Below, piece by piece: positions 1-7,844 of a DNA stretch of 26,585 bases. Under the pieces are notes generated by a model. The model ran no database searches. It was not told the origin of the DNA and was given only the letters and a program-made list of their open reading frames with translations. The DNA comes from Desulfuromonas sp. (GTDB taxonomy: Bacteria; Desulfobacterota; Desulfuromonadia; Desulfuromonadales; SZUA-401), in contig PKUI01000032.1 in NCBI GenBank assembly GCA_002869605.1, positions 1-26,585 of the forward strand, given 5' to 3'. The stretch's first letter is position 1, and each line of letters starts with the position of its first letter. The translations under genes were made by a program, and so were the position numbers.

Positions 1-1021
1 GTTCATGCGCAGCCGTCGAGACAAACTCGCTCTTGAGCTTTTCGATCTCCCTTTCACGTGTCACCTCGTGAAGAAAGGTGACCACTCCGCCACGCTCGCC
101 CCCCTGTTGGGAGACCTGAGACGATCGTGCCTGAAAAATACGTTCGTTCCCTTCCCCTGACAAAAGGGGGACATCCGTCACCCAAAGCCCGCCCTGATCG
201 GTTCCCTTTTGCAGATGCGCATAGAGTGCCGCGACGAAATCATTCCCTGCCATTGAGAGTTCGTCGGCACCTGACAAGAGTTTTTCAGCCGTCTCGTTCA
301 TCAACACGACATGACCGGTGTCATCGGAAACGATCAACGCATCTTCCACCGAACGGAGAATCCCGTTGATGCGGTTTTTTGCCTCGTGGGCTTCCAGCAG
401 GGCTTCCTGTAGCGCCTGCATAGAGCGCTTACGATCACTGATGTCATTGTAGGAAAGCACGACATGTGTCACCTCGCCCTGCTCGTCCAAGATCGACTTA
501 CCGACAACATCAAAACTACGCCCCTGAAATGTCCACTCCAGATTCTGGTCGGAAAGCCCTTGCGAAACGATCCTCTCGAACGAACAGTTGTCACAAGCCC
601 CCCCGCCGTTACAGACAACGTCGCTGCAATCCATACCGAGAACAGACTTGCGTCCATGCAGAAAAAACTCGTCTACTTTACGGTTGTAGGCCACGATCTG
701 CCGCTTCGGGTTCAACACCATGATCGCGGCTCCGGCCGTATCGAAGATGGTTTCAATCTCGTCGTGCGCAAGGTGCAATTCCGCGTTGGTCTGACGAAGG
801 TTGTCGAGCACGTGGGAAAAGCTACTACAGATGATACCGATCGGGTCCAGTTCGATCAGAGTCTGATCGTCGAGCTCGTGGGGATTAATAGCGCTTGTCC
901 CCATGACATTTAGGAGTTGATCCACCTTGTCACGAATGTAGCTGATCAGCAGATCGCTATCACACTTCTGCTGATCACGTGCGCCCATGGGCTTCGATGA
1001 TTTGGATGTTTTACCCTGCAT
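1..1021 (-). CDS. PAS-PAS sensor histidine kinase, 3' part outside window
   Basis: Cytoplasmic sensor kinase; the 340 visible residues show no membrane segment. It starts at ATG 1021, with GGAG about 6 bases upstream, 20 bases after the tusA-like gene. Two PAS-like segments are visible, about residues 85-198 and 215-325, the first closing with the usual YNDISDRKRS. The helix leading into HisKA follows (EREIEKLKSEFVSTAAHE), and the window ends right after the phospho-acceptor His339 (codon at 5-7). The dimerization domain remainder and the ATPase domain therefore lie outside. The first PAS carries Cys132, Cys137, Cys143 and Cys146 in a Gly-rich turn, a spacing suited to metal, Fe-S or disulfide chemistry. 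Family and kinase role are clear. The signal is unknown; the position behind a sulfur transporter and sulfur carrier suggests a sulfur or redox cue, which is inference. Confidence 0.9.
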   Translation of the reverse strand, partial: MQGKTSKSSKPMGARDQQKCDSDLLISYIRDKVDQLLNVMGTSAINPHELDDQTLIELDPIGIICSSFSHVLDNLRQTNAELHLAHDEIETIFDTAGAAIMVLNPKRQIVAYNRKVDEFFLHGRKSVLGMDCSDVVCNGGGACDNCSFERIVSQGLSDQNLEWTFQGRSFDVVGKSILDEQGEVTHVVLSYNDISDRKRSMQALQEALLEAHEAKNRINGILRSVEDALIVSDDTGHVVLMNETAEKLLSGADELSMAGNDFVAALYAHLQKGTDQGGLWVTDVPLLSGEGNERIFQARSSQVSQQGGERGGVVTFLHEVTREREIEKLKSEFVSTAAHE

Positions 1022-1041
1022 AAAAGCTCCGGACAATCAAG

Positions 1042-1290
1042 TTACAACCGCTTCACATCGCCACCTGAAACGACAATCAGGTAATGGCCTTCCTGCGGTT
1101 TCACCTCGGCCTTGAGCCCCATATTCTCCACCGCCGCCGGAATCGTCATGATCGCCTTGCGATTGTCGCTCAGAATGTGCAACTGGCGCTCACCGGCGGA
1201 TAACACGGAGTAAAGGTTGTTCACCTCGCGTAACGCCACCAGCAATGTCGAGGGACACACCTGCCCACGGATATCAAGAACCGTACTCAT
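1042..1290 (-). CDS. TusA/SirA-family sulfur carrier protein
   Basis: Small (82 aa) cytoplasmic protein of the TusA family. These proteins carry persulfide sulfur on a conserved Cys in a Cys-Pro-x-x-x-Leu motif; here DIRGQVCPSTLL puts it at Cys12-Pro13. Length matches TusA (about 81 aa), and no second domain like that of the longer YedF proteins is present. Its ATG (1290-1288) overlaps the TGA of the upstream YedE-type transporter as ATGA, so the two are probably translationally coupled. Such transporter/carrier pairs are known to bring in thiosulfate sulfur and pass it to cytoplasmic acceptors. A selenium-linked YedE/YedF role is an alternative, but the short length argues against it. The substrate is inferred from family and context. 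Confidence 0.9.
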   Translation of the reverse strand: MSTVLDIRGQVCPSTLLVALREVNNLYSVLSAGERQLHILSDNRKAIMTIPAAVENMGLKAEVKPQEGHYLIVVSGGDVKRL

Positions 1291-2420
1291 TGTCTACATC
1301 CTTGCTGACTACGCATGATCACTCTCTGAATCAACTGTGTCCCCACCCATGCGCCGGGGAACAGACCAGCAAAAAACAACATACTCGAAAGCGCCAGATG
1401 TGGCAAACCACCCCAAATATGCCAGACATTACAGCCAGGGGTAAGGCGAGAGGCCACGCCCATGATGAAGCCTCCGGCAAAAGCAACCCACACCTGCAGC
1501 TGCGGAGGCCTGAAACGGCTGCGAAACTCTCCAAGCCGCCACGCGGAAAACGCGGCGCCTGCAACCACTCCAAAAATCAGCGGAAACTGGATCAGGGCAA
1601 TGGCGTCCAAATACGCACCACCGCCCCCAGGGATTTGTTCACCGGAAAAAGGCGGCGTATAGGAAAATGGTTGCTGTAAAAAAAACTCGAGCGCTGCGGC
1701 ATGGCGTGGCATCACCCACTGCTCGAAAAACGCGGCGAACTTGGCGTAGGCGGTGGTCACCCCCATCGGCATACCGACCAGCAACAGGCTGACCGTGCCG
1801 CACAACGCCAAACCGAGTGATGCATGATGGGGAGCAAGGTAACCACGTAGCCCTACCAGCCGCTCTCGGCGTGAAGATTCTGCGCCCCCCCGCCACAACC
1901 AGAGCGAAAGGCATAACATGACCACAGCCCAAAACGGCCCGGGTATGCCGGTCAATGCCGGCAACGTCGCATCGCTACCCAGCCGCAGATTTGCCGTAAG
2001 GGAGATCCACCATGGGTGAAGCTCTGCATAAAATGCACTGCCACCGACAAGTCCCGCCAGAGCAACCAGGGCCAGCCAGCTACCACTGCCCAGGCGATAC
2101 AATACGCCAACGACGCAACCACCGGCCAACACCATGCCAAAACCGAACAGCCCCCCACCGATCAGGTTGCCCCATGATGGCAAGCCGAAAAAAGGGGTTG
2201 CAGGATACGCTTGAACGCCTGTGAGGTGAAGCACTTCAAACAAGACCACACTTGAGGTCACCAGCAACGCCTGCGCCTTGAACATGCTGCGATCACCAAA
2301 CAGAAAATTGTCGCGTAACGCCGCTACGGTGCAAAAATCGGCCCGATGCATGAGCCAGCCTGCAATCAGTCCAACCACCAGTGATGTAACACCAACCTGG
2401 ATAAATGGCCAGAGCGTCAT
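1287..2420 (-). CDS. YeeE/YedE (TsuA-like) sulfur-compound transporter
   Basis: Integral membrane protein of 377 aa with many hydrophobic segments, of the Sulph_transp (YeeE/YedE) family. Members such as TsuA import thiosulfate through a pore lined by conserved cysteines. Three cysteines sit in the family-typical contexts: Cys30 (RADFCTVAALRD), Cys102 (LAGGCVVGVLYRLGSGS) and Cys330 (RLTPGCNVWHIWGGLP). The two halves of the protein each carry a Gly-rich Cys motif, as expected for the internal duplication of the family. The ATG at 2420 has AGGTGGG just upstream. The gene lies 82 bases after the aminotransferase and overlaps the tusA-like gene by 4 bases. Thiosulfate is the most likely substrate; other sulfur or selenium anions cannot be excluded. 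Confidence 0.92.
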   Translation of the reverse strand: MTLWPFIQVGVTSLVVGLIAGWLMHRADFCTVAALRDNFLFGDRSMFKAQALLVTSSVVLFEVLHLTGVQAYPATPFFGLPSWGNLIGGGLFGFGMVLAGGCVVGVLYRLGSGSWLALVALAGLVGGSAFYAELHPWWISLTANLRLGSDATLPALTGIPGPFWAVVMLCLSLWLWRGGAESSRRERLVGLRGYLAPHHASLGLALCGTVSLLLVGMPMGVTTAYAKFAAFFEQWVMPRHAAALEFFLQQPFSYTPPFSGEQIPGGGGAYLDAIALIQFPLIFGVVAGAAFSAWRLGEFRSRFRPPQLQVWVAFAGGFIMGVASRLTPGCNVWHIWGGLPHLALSSMLFFAGLFPGAWVGTQLIQRVIMRSQQGCRQ

Positions 2421-2502
2421 TAACCCACCTGAAGAATAGAGGAAATTAATATTTAGATGTTACACCATACATTTACGACGTACCAGTAATTCATATCGGA
2501 CC

Positions 2503-3675
2503 CTAGGCTTTCCAGCACGCCAGCCTGGCAACCGCAGAGTCAATCTCTGCCACCGGCAGGTTGCCGATGGCCAGACGCAAGTAGTTATCGAGCCCCGGCC
2601 CGAAGGCAGAACCCGGAAGACAGGCAATATGTGCCTCACAAATGAGACGTTCAACAACCGCGACGCTGCTCACGCCCCTGCAGGGATGCTTTACCCAGGC
2701 AAAAAAACCACCGGCACTCAGCAGCTCAAAACGACTGTCGGCGGCAAGCAACGCATCACGAAACAACGACTGCCGCTGCTGCATCTCACGGTTCCGCTCT
2801 GACACCCAGCTATCGAGGTGTGTACAGGCATAAGCCAGCGCCAGCTGGGTAATATGCGGTTGGCATACAACCATGCTGTCCTGAACCTTGAGCGCCTGGC
2901 GAATGATCGCACGCGATGCGACCAGTGCTCCAGCCCTGAAGCCGGTAAGGGCGAAGGTTTTGCCAAACGACGCCAGATGGATGAAATTTTTCTGCCATTC
3001 ACGCCGAGCGAACAGGCCGTGCGTTGCCACGCCTGGTGGCAGGAAGGCATTGTACGTTTCATCGACCACCAGCATGATATCGTGCTGTCGCGCCATATCG
3101 AAAAAACCGGCTAGCTCATCGGCGGTGATAACAACACCACTCGGGTTGCTCGGCGTCACCAGCAGCAGTGCCTTGGTCCGGGGAGTGATGCGCTTAGCCA
3201 CGCTTTCCAGCGCTGGCACCCCGGAGGAGGTCTCCTCGTACGGGATATGGTTCGCTGTGATCCCCAACGCACCCAGGCCCATCAAATGATCGAAATAGGC
3301 CGGCAATGGCACGATGACCTCATCCCCCGGTTCGCATAACACGTTCATCGCCAACCAAAATGCCTGGCTGGCGCCGATCGTCAGGCAAATCTCCTCGGAA
3401 GCCGGGCCCTGGACGTAAAAACGTTCATACCAGCAGGAGATCTCCTCGCGAACGTTTGGCAACCCCTCGTCCTGTGTATAGCGGGCGGTCATGCAATCAT
3501 TTACGACAGATGACAGGTGCTTCCGCAGAGATTCGGCGGGAGGATAATCCGGCACGGCCTGACACAAGTCGACCAGTTCAAGACCATCTTCAGGACGCGC
3601 GACAAGTTGTTCTCGAACAGCCGAGATCGGCGGAAACGGGACCTTTGCGACGCGCGGGGAAAGACTCAAAGTCAC
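2503..3675 (-). CDS. PLP-dependent class I/II aminotransferase
   Basis: Fold-type I aminotransferase, aspartate aminotransferase-like (PF00155). Characteristic blocks are TPSNPSG (substrate carboxylate and PLP contacts), VVDETYN (PLP ring Asp and Tyr) and SFGKTFALTGFRAG, whose Lys is the Schiff-base lysine (residue 239 from the start chosen here), followed by the phosphate-binding Arg. Length of 390 aa is normal. I chose GTG 3675 because AGGAG lies exactly 6 bases upstream; an in-frame TTG at 3705 would overlap the peptidase stop by 14 bases and has no good ribosome site. The gene follows the M20 peptidase by 16 bases, so the two are probably one transcript, consistent with peptide hydrolysis then amino-acid transamination. 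Substrate specificity cannot be read from the sequence. Confidence 0.93.
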   Translation of the reverse strand: MTLSLSPRVAKVPFPPISAVREQLVARPEDGLELVDLCQAVPDYPPAESLRKHLSSVVNDCMTARYTQDEGLPNVREEISCWYERFYVQGPASEEICLTIGASQAFWLAMNVLCEPGDEVIVPLPAYFDHLMGLGALGITANHIPYEETSSGVPALESVAKRITPRTKALLLVTPSNPSGVVITADELAGFFDMARQHDIMLVVDETYNAFLPPGVATHGLFARREWQKNFIHLASFGKTFALTGFRAGALVASRAIIRQALKVQDSMVVCQPHITQLALAYACTHLDSWVSERNREMQQRQSLFRDALLAADSRFELLSAGGFFAWVKHPCRGVSSVAVVERLICEAHIACLPGSAFGPGLDNYLRLAIGNLPVAEIDSAVARLACWKA

Positions 3676-3681
3676 CAGTGG

Positions 3682-3686
3682 CTCCT
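3682..3686 (-). promoter_or_regulatory. Ribosome binding site deciding the aminotransferase start
   Basis: AGGAG on the minus strand, 6 bases before GTG 3675. It lies inside the 16-base gap after the upstream peptidase stop (TGA 3694-3692) and favours GTG 3675 over TTG 3705. Confidence 0.65.
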
Positions 3687-3691
3687 GCTCT

Positions 3692-4828
3692 TCAGGCGTG
3701 GGCAATCACCGCAACCAGCAGTTCAGCGACATGAACCATATCAGCCACGGAAACCTGTTCGTCGACGGTATGAACCCGTTGCATACCGGTCCCGAGAATA
3801 ACTGTCTCCAGACCATGACCGTTAAAGATATTGGCGTCACTCCCGCCCCCCGCCGAACGGACCTCCAGAGTACGACCGAGCTCCTCTGACGCTCGACGCA
3901 ACAACTCGAGTATCGCGGCGTTTTCTGGGACATGCATACAGGGGTATTCCGTCTCAACCCGACTCACAACCCGGGGGATAAACGTCTCTCCATCGATCTG
4001 ACAGGCAAATTTCTGTGCCGCCTGCTCGAAACGACTCAACATATGCTCGGTCTGGTCCGCCAACTTACCAGGATCATGACTGCGCGCTTCACCTTCGAGC
4101 GTGACGCTCCGGGGAACGATATTGATCGCCTGCCCCCCCTTGATCAATCCGATGTTCGCAGTGGTTTCATCGTCAATCCGGCCAAGCCGCATACCGGCAA
4201 TGGCATGGGCCGCCACCTCGATCGAGGAAACGCCCGTCTCTGGAGCGATGCCGGCATGCGCTTCCTTTCCGGAAATTTCAATTTTCATACGATTTGCCGC
4301 GGGAGCACGATGAATACAGACATCGACACCGGCCGTGTCGAGGGCAATGCCACGTCGTGCCTTAAGCTGTGCATAATCAAAGGACTTTGCACCGACCAGG
4401 CCAATCTCCTCACAGACCGTCACCAAAATCTCGAGCGGAGGATAGTCCATGTTATTCTCTCGCAGCACCTCTAGCGCCTCGATTATCTCGACTATTCCGG
4501 CCTTGTCATCTGCACCAAGAATGGTTTCGCCGCGGCTTCGGATCACCCCAGCCTCGAGTACCGGCTCCACGCCGTCGGCCGGCTCAACCGTATCCATATG
4601 CACCGCTAGCAGCAACGGCTCGCCAACGCGGGTGCCGGGGAAACGGATCAGCAGATTGCCGCATTCACTACCGGTCTGGATGCATGAATCGTCTTCCCAG
4701 ACCTGTCCCCCGAGACGCACGAAGCGCTCCTGCAAATAACGGCTCATCGCCCCTTCATGCCGTGACGGGCTCGCTATCGCGGCCTGGGCCATAAATTCGT
4801 CAATCACTCTCTGTCGGTTACTTAGCAT
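3692..4828 (-). CDS. M20-family metallopeptidase, PepT-like
   Basis: Di-zinc peptidase of the M20 family, closest in layout to tripeptidase T-like proteins, predicted cytoplasmic. Metal-binding blocks are LLLAVHMDTV (His77), ILGADDKAG (Asp107/108), VTVCEEIGLVGAKS (Glu140/141, general base and ligand), GIALDTAG (Asp165), and near the C-terminus GTGMQRVHTVDE (His). A dimerization domain sits between (KIEISGKEAHAG...). I chose ATG 4828 (378 aa): the frame stays open to 4987, but the extra 53 residues are hydrophobic and low in family likeness, and the protein proper begins MLSNRQRVIDEFM. GAGG is present about 12 bases before 4828. It starts a minus-strand run with the aminotransferase and is divergent from the M23 gene. 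Likely role: releasing amino acids from imported or recycled peptides. Confidence 0.9.
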   Translation of the reverse strand: MLSNRQRVIDEFMAQAAIASPSRHEGAMSRYLQERFVRLGGQVWEDDSCIQTGSECGNLLIRFPGTRVGEPLLLAVHMDTVEPADGVEPVLEAGVIRSRGETILGADDKAGIVEIIEALEVLRENNMDYPPLEILVTVCEEIGLVGAKSFDYAQLKARRGIALDTAGVDVCIHRAPAANRMKIEISGKEAHAGIAPETGVSSIEVAAHAIAGMRLGRIDDETTANIGLIKGGQAINIVPRSVTLEGEARSHDPGKLADQTEHMLSRFEQAAQKFACQIDGETFIPRVVSRVETEYPCMHVPENAAILELLRRASEELGRTLEVRSAGGGSDANIFNGHGLETVILGTGMQRVHTVDEQVSVADMVHVAELLVAVIAHA

Positions 4829-4871
4829 GGTAGAATCACACCTCGAAAACTCATTAGCATAGCGCCACTCA

Positions 4872-4890
4872 GGTTCGGGCCATCCGAACC
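4872..4890. promoter_or_regulatory. 7-5-7 inverted repeat between divergent genes
   Basis: GGTTCGG-GCCAT-CCGAACC is a perfect 7-bp dyad in the 174-base gap between the minus-strand peptidase and the plus-strand M23 gene. Size and position fit a dimeric repressor or activator site serving one or both promoters. It does not fit the LexA box seen at 11699-11716. The binding protein is unknown. Confidence 0.4.
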
Positions 4891-4952
4891 ATACAAACAG
4901 CGCGAAAACACTGGACAAAATAACAATGTGGCTGTTAGTATTTAGCAGTTTA

Positions 4953-4971
4953 TCCTCTGCTGCACAGAGGA
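4953..4971 (+). other. Leader stem-loop upstream of M23 gene
   Basis: TCCTCTG and CAGAGGA form a perfect 7-bp stem with a 5-base loop, 32 bases before GTG 5003. There is no T-run, so it is not a plain terminator; it could be a leader RNA hairpin or an operator. A poor promoter match (TGGACA at 4912, TAGTAT at 4936, spacer 18) lies just upstream. Confidence 0.3.
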
Positions 4972-5002
4972 CGCAAATGATTATCACACAAAAGGACGTT
5001 TC

Positions 5003-6319
5003 GTGGACATCGATTTCAAACCACCCCGCAACGCCCCCGAGCAGCCCCGGGAAAGCTTCCGCTTCCCCTGGGTATTCGCTCTGTTCCTATCCATTGTTAC
5101 CCTGATCGGTCTGCTCTACCTATTTCCCTCAACATCCCCGATCAGGCCCCAAACAGCAAGTGCCCCTAAGGAGGCAGTACCGCCCCCCCCTCCCCAACCA
5201 CTGATCGTCACCACCCCGGGATCAATCCAGAACGGTGACACACTGACATCTCTGCTCGGGGAGTGGTTATCTCCACAGCAACTCCTCGAAGTTGAACAGA
5301 TCAGCCGCAAGGTCTTCCCCTTGTCACGGATCGCCGCAGGCCGCCCCTACACGATCACCACCAGCGATGGCCAACTTCAGGAATTCGCCTACGACATCAA
5401 CCGGGATGAACAGTACCTGTTGCACATCACGGATGAAGGGCTTCGTGCCGAACGACGAGATATCCCCTACGTTATCGAAACCGCCCTGGTCGAGGGAATC
5501 ATCAGCAGCAGCCTTTTCGAGGCGGTCGAAGAGATCGGTGAAGGCGCCGAGCTCGCAATTGAACTGGCCGGCATTTTCGCCTGGGATATTGATTTTATCC
5601 GAGATATCCGCAAAGGCGACTCGTTCAGGACCCTGGTCGAAAAACGCTACCGTGACGGTCAACCAGCCGGCTACGGTCACATCCTCGCTGCAGAATTCAT
5701 CAGCCAGGGGGAAACCTTCCAGGGGGTCCGCTACCAGGACGGCGAGCGTCCGGCCTCCTATTACGATGCCGAAGGACGCAACCTACGCAAGGCTTTCCTG
5801 CGCGCTCCGCTCTCGTTCACCCGCATCTCCTCCGGCTTCACCTTCAAGCGCTTCCACCCGATCACCAAGACCTGGAAGGCACACCCGGCCATCGACTACG
5901 CGGCTCCGCGCGGCACCCCCATCATGAGCGTCGGCGATGGTACCATCATCAAAATCAGCCGCAACAAGTATAACGGCCGCTATATCAAGATCCGCCACAA
6001 CAGCAGCTACGAAACCCTCTACCTGCACATGAACGCCTTTGCCAAGGGCATGAAGAAAGGCAAGCGCCTCAGCCAGGGACAGGTCATCGGCTATGTCGGC
6101 AGCACTGGACTGGCTACCGGAGCGCACCTATGCTTCCGCATGTATAAAAACGGTTCCCCGGTCAATCCCTATCGGGTCAAAGTACCGGCCGCCAAGTCGG
6201 TATCGAAACAGAATCTCGATCAATACTTGGCCATGTCTCGCCCCTTGCTCCAGCGTCTGGAAAAACCGGTTCAGATTGCCCAGAACCTCCCCCCCAGACA
6301 GGAAACGCAAACCCGGTGA
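5003..6319 (+). CDS. M23 (LytM-type) cell-wall peptidase, membrane-anchored
   Basis: Probable peptidoglycan endopeptidase or amidase-activator protein, MepM-like, 438 aa. One N-terminal membrane anchor (about residues 22-41) is followed by a Pro-rich linker (59-66), a LysM/OapA-like region with a second N-terminal domain (about 68-265), and an M23 domain (about 270-393). Zinc and catalytic residues are visible: His294 and Asp298 (AHPAIDYAAP), His342 (LYLHM) and His375. In the normal His-x-His pair the second His, a zinc ligand in LytM enzymes, is Cys377 here (GAHLCFRMYKNG). It starts at GTG 5003 with AAGGA about 6 bases upstream; no nearby ATG fits. It is first of a plus-strand run and ends 10 bases before the AAA+ gene. 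The His-to-Cys change may keep zinc binding or mark a degenerate regulatory domain. Confidence 0.92.
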   Translation: MDIDFKPPRNAPEQPRESFRFPWVFALFLSIVTLIGLLYLFPSTSPIRPQTASAPKEAVPPPPPQPLIVTTPGSIQNGDTLTSLLGEWLSPQQLLEVEQISRKVFPLSRIAAGRPYTITTSDGQLQEFAYDINRDEQYLLHITDEGLRAERRDIPYVIETALVEGIISSSLFEAVEEIGEGAELAIELAGIFAWDIDFIRDIRKGDSFRTLVEKRYRDGQPAGYGHILAAEFISQGETFQGVRYQDGERPASYYDAEGRNLRKAFLRAPLSFTRISSGFTFKRFHPITKTWKAHPAIDYAAPRGTPIMSVGDGTIIKISRNKYNGRYIKIRHNSSYETLYLHMNAFAKGMKKGKRLSQGQVIGYVGSTGLATGAHLCFRMYKNGSPVNPYRVKVPAAKSVSKQNLDQYLAMSRPLLQRLEKPVQIAQNLPPRQETQTR

Positions 6320-6329
6320 AACAGGACTA

Positions 6330-7802
6330 ATGGCTAACCAACATGATCTCCAGGCATTGCTACGCGCACGCACCCCGCTGATTATCATCGAGACCCGCGA
6401 GGAGTTGTACGTTGCCGAATTACTGCGACAGAGTGCTCGGGACATGCAACTGCCGCTGTTCCGCTGGAGCATCACTGAAGGACTGCACCGCCAGGAAAAT
6501 GGTTACGAGCCGCAACGTCACAACATCCCTCCGGGCGAAGTTTTAGGACATATCAAGACGAGCAGCGTTCCAGGGATTTACCTGCTGATTGACTTCCACC
6601 CCTACCTGGAAGAAGCGCGAAATATTCGCCTGCTCAAGGAGATTGCCCTGCAGGCCGAAGAGACCGGGCAAACGTTGGCTCTACTCAGCTACCGCCTAAC
6701 GTTGCCGGCAGAGCTTGAACACCTCGCGATCAACTTTGCCCTGAGCCCGCCGAATGCAGAGACTCGCGGCGCGATCGTCGACGAGTTGATTGGCGAATGG
6801 CAACAGCAGAGCGGCGTCCCAGCAGAAGTAGACACACAGGCTCGTGACAGCCTGGTCCGGAACCTCACCGGACTGACCGCCTCGGAGGTCCGCCGCCTGG
6901 TGCGCAACGCGATCTTTGATGACGGGGCTCTTGGCAACGACGATCTACCGGGGGTTGCGAAACGCAAGTACGCGCTGCTCAACCGTGGCGGGGTACTCTC
7001 GTTTGAACCCGACACCGCGAAGTTTGCAGACATCGGCGGCTTAGAAAGCCTCAAACTCTGGCTGAACCAGCGCCGCGTTGCCTTCGCCGACACGGAGCAA
7101 TCCTCCCGACTGCCGACACCCAAAGGGGTGCTGTTGCTCGGCGTACAGGGATGTGGCAAGAGCCTGGCGGCCAAGGCGGTCGCCGGAACCTGGGGACTCC
7201 CTCTGCTCCGGTTGGACCTGGGCGCGGCCTACCATAAGTACTACGGCGAAACCGAACGCAACCTGCGCGAATCGCTTAAAGCTGCCGAAGCCATGGCCCC
7301 CAGCGTGTTGTGGCTCGATGAGATCGAAAAGGGACTGGCGGTCGATAAGGACGACAGCCTCTCGAGACGGGTCCTCGGCACACTACTGACCTGGATGGCG
7401 GAGCGGGACGCGCAAGTGTTTATCGTTGCGACCGCCAATGAAATCGATGCGCTGCCGCCGGAACTCGTTCGCAAAGGGAGGCTCGACGAGATATTTTTTG
7501 TCGACCTGCCGGACTACGCAACGCGGAGGGAAATTTTCGCCATTCACCTGGACAAACGCGACTATCCGCGCGACGGCTTCGATCTCGAGCAACTGGCGGA
7601 GCGTTCCTCGGGATTTTCAGGTGCCGAGATCGAACAGGTCGTGGTGGCCGCCCTCTACTCGGCTTTCGGTGGCAGCGGTTCTCTTGATCAGGGTTTGCTG
7701 CTGAACGAAATCGAGCGTACGAGTCCATTATCGGTGGTAATGGGCGAGCGGGTAGCCGCACTGCGTCGTTGGGCAACGGGACGCACCGTCCCCGCTAACT
7801 AA
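6330..7802 (+). CDS. Ycf46-type AAA+ ATPase
   Basis: Cytoplasmic AAA+ ATPase of 490 aa. The N-terminal part (RARTPLIIIETREELY through about residue 215) resembles the non-catalytic N-domain of Ycf46-like proteins. The AAA module has Walker A GVQGCGKS (271-278), Walker B VLWLDE (326-331), sensor-1 Asn370 (VATANE), arginines of the second region of homology (PPELVRKGRLDEIFF, 377-390) and a sensor-2 helix (SGAEIEQ). All ATPase residues look intact. It starts at ATG 6330 with AGGA upstream, 10 bases after the M23 stop; the open frame further upstream only overlaps M23. Ycf46-like proteins have poorly known roles (CO2-linked regulation has been reported in cyanobacteria). Here the context points to remodelling an envelope or pilus-like partner, which is inference. 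Confidence 0.88.
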   Translation: MANQHDLQALLRARTPLIIIETREELYVAELLRQSARDMQLPLFRWSITEGLHRQENGYEPQRHNIPPGEVLGHIKTSSVPGIYLLIDFHPYLEEARNIRLLKEIALQAEETGQTLALLSYRLTLPAELEHLAINFALSPPNAETRGAIVDELIGEWQQQSGVPAEVDTQARDSLVRNLTGLTASEVRRLVRNAIFDDGALGNDDLPGVAKRKYALLNRGGVLSFEPDTAKFADIGGLESLKLWLNQRRVAFADTEQSSRLPTPKGVLLLGVQGCGKSLAAKAVAGTWGLPLLRLDLGAAYHKYYGETERNLRESLKAAEAMAPSVLWLDEIEKGLAVDKDDSLSRRVLGTLLTWMAERDAQVFIVATANEIDALPPELVRKGRLDEIFFVDLPDYATRREIFAIHLDKRDYPRDGFDLEQLAERSSGFSGAEIEQVVVAALYSAFGGSGSLDQGLLLNEIERTSPLSVVMGERVAALRRWATGRTVPAN

Positions 7803-7844
7803 GATATGTGCGGATAACCGTCACACGACTTTTCAGGACGTTTT

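Noticed and set aside
464..913. 149-residue plus-strand frame at 464-913
   Set aside because: It lies antisense to the PAS kinase coding sequence, has no ribosome site and no recognisable features.
4829..4987. 53-residue hydrophobic extension of the M20 peptidase, possible signal anchor
   Set aside because: M20/PepT-like enzymes are cytoplasmic and begin near MLSNRQRVIDEF; the extension covers the divergent promoter region and its dyad.
6093..6329. 79-residue extension of the AAA+ gene inside M23
   Set aside because: It is the out-of-frame shadow of the M23 C-terminus; ATG 6330 has its own ribosome site.
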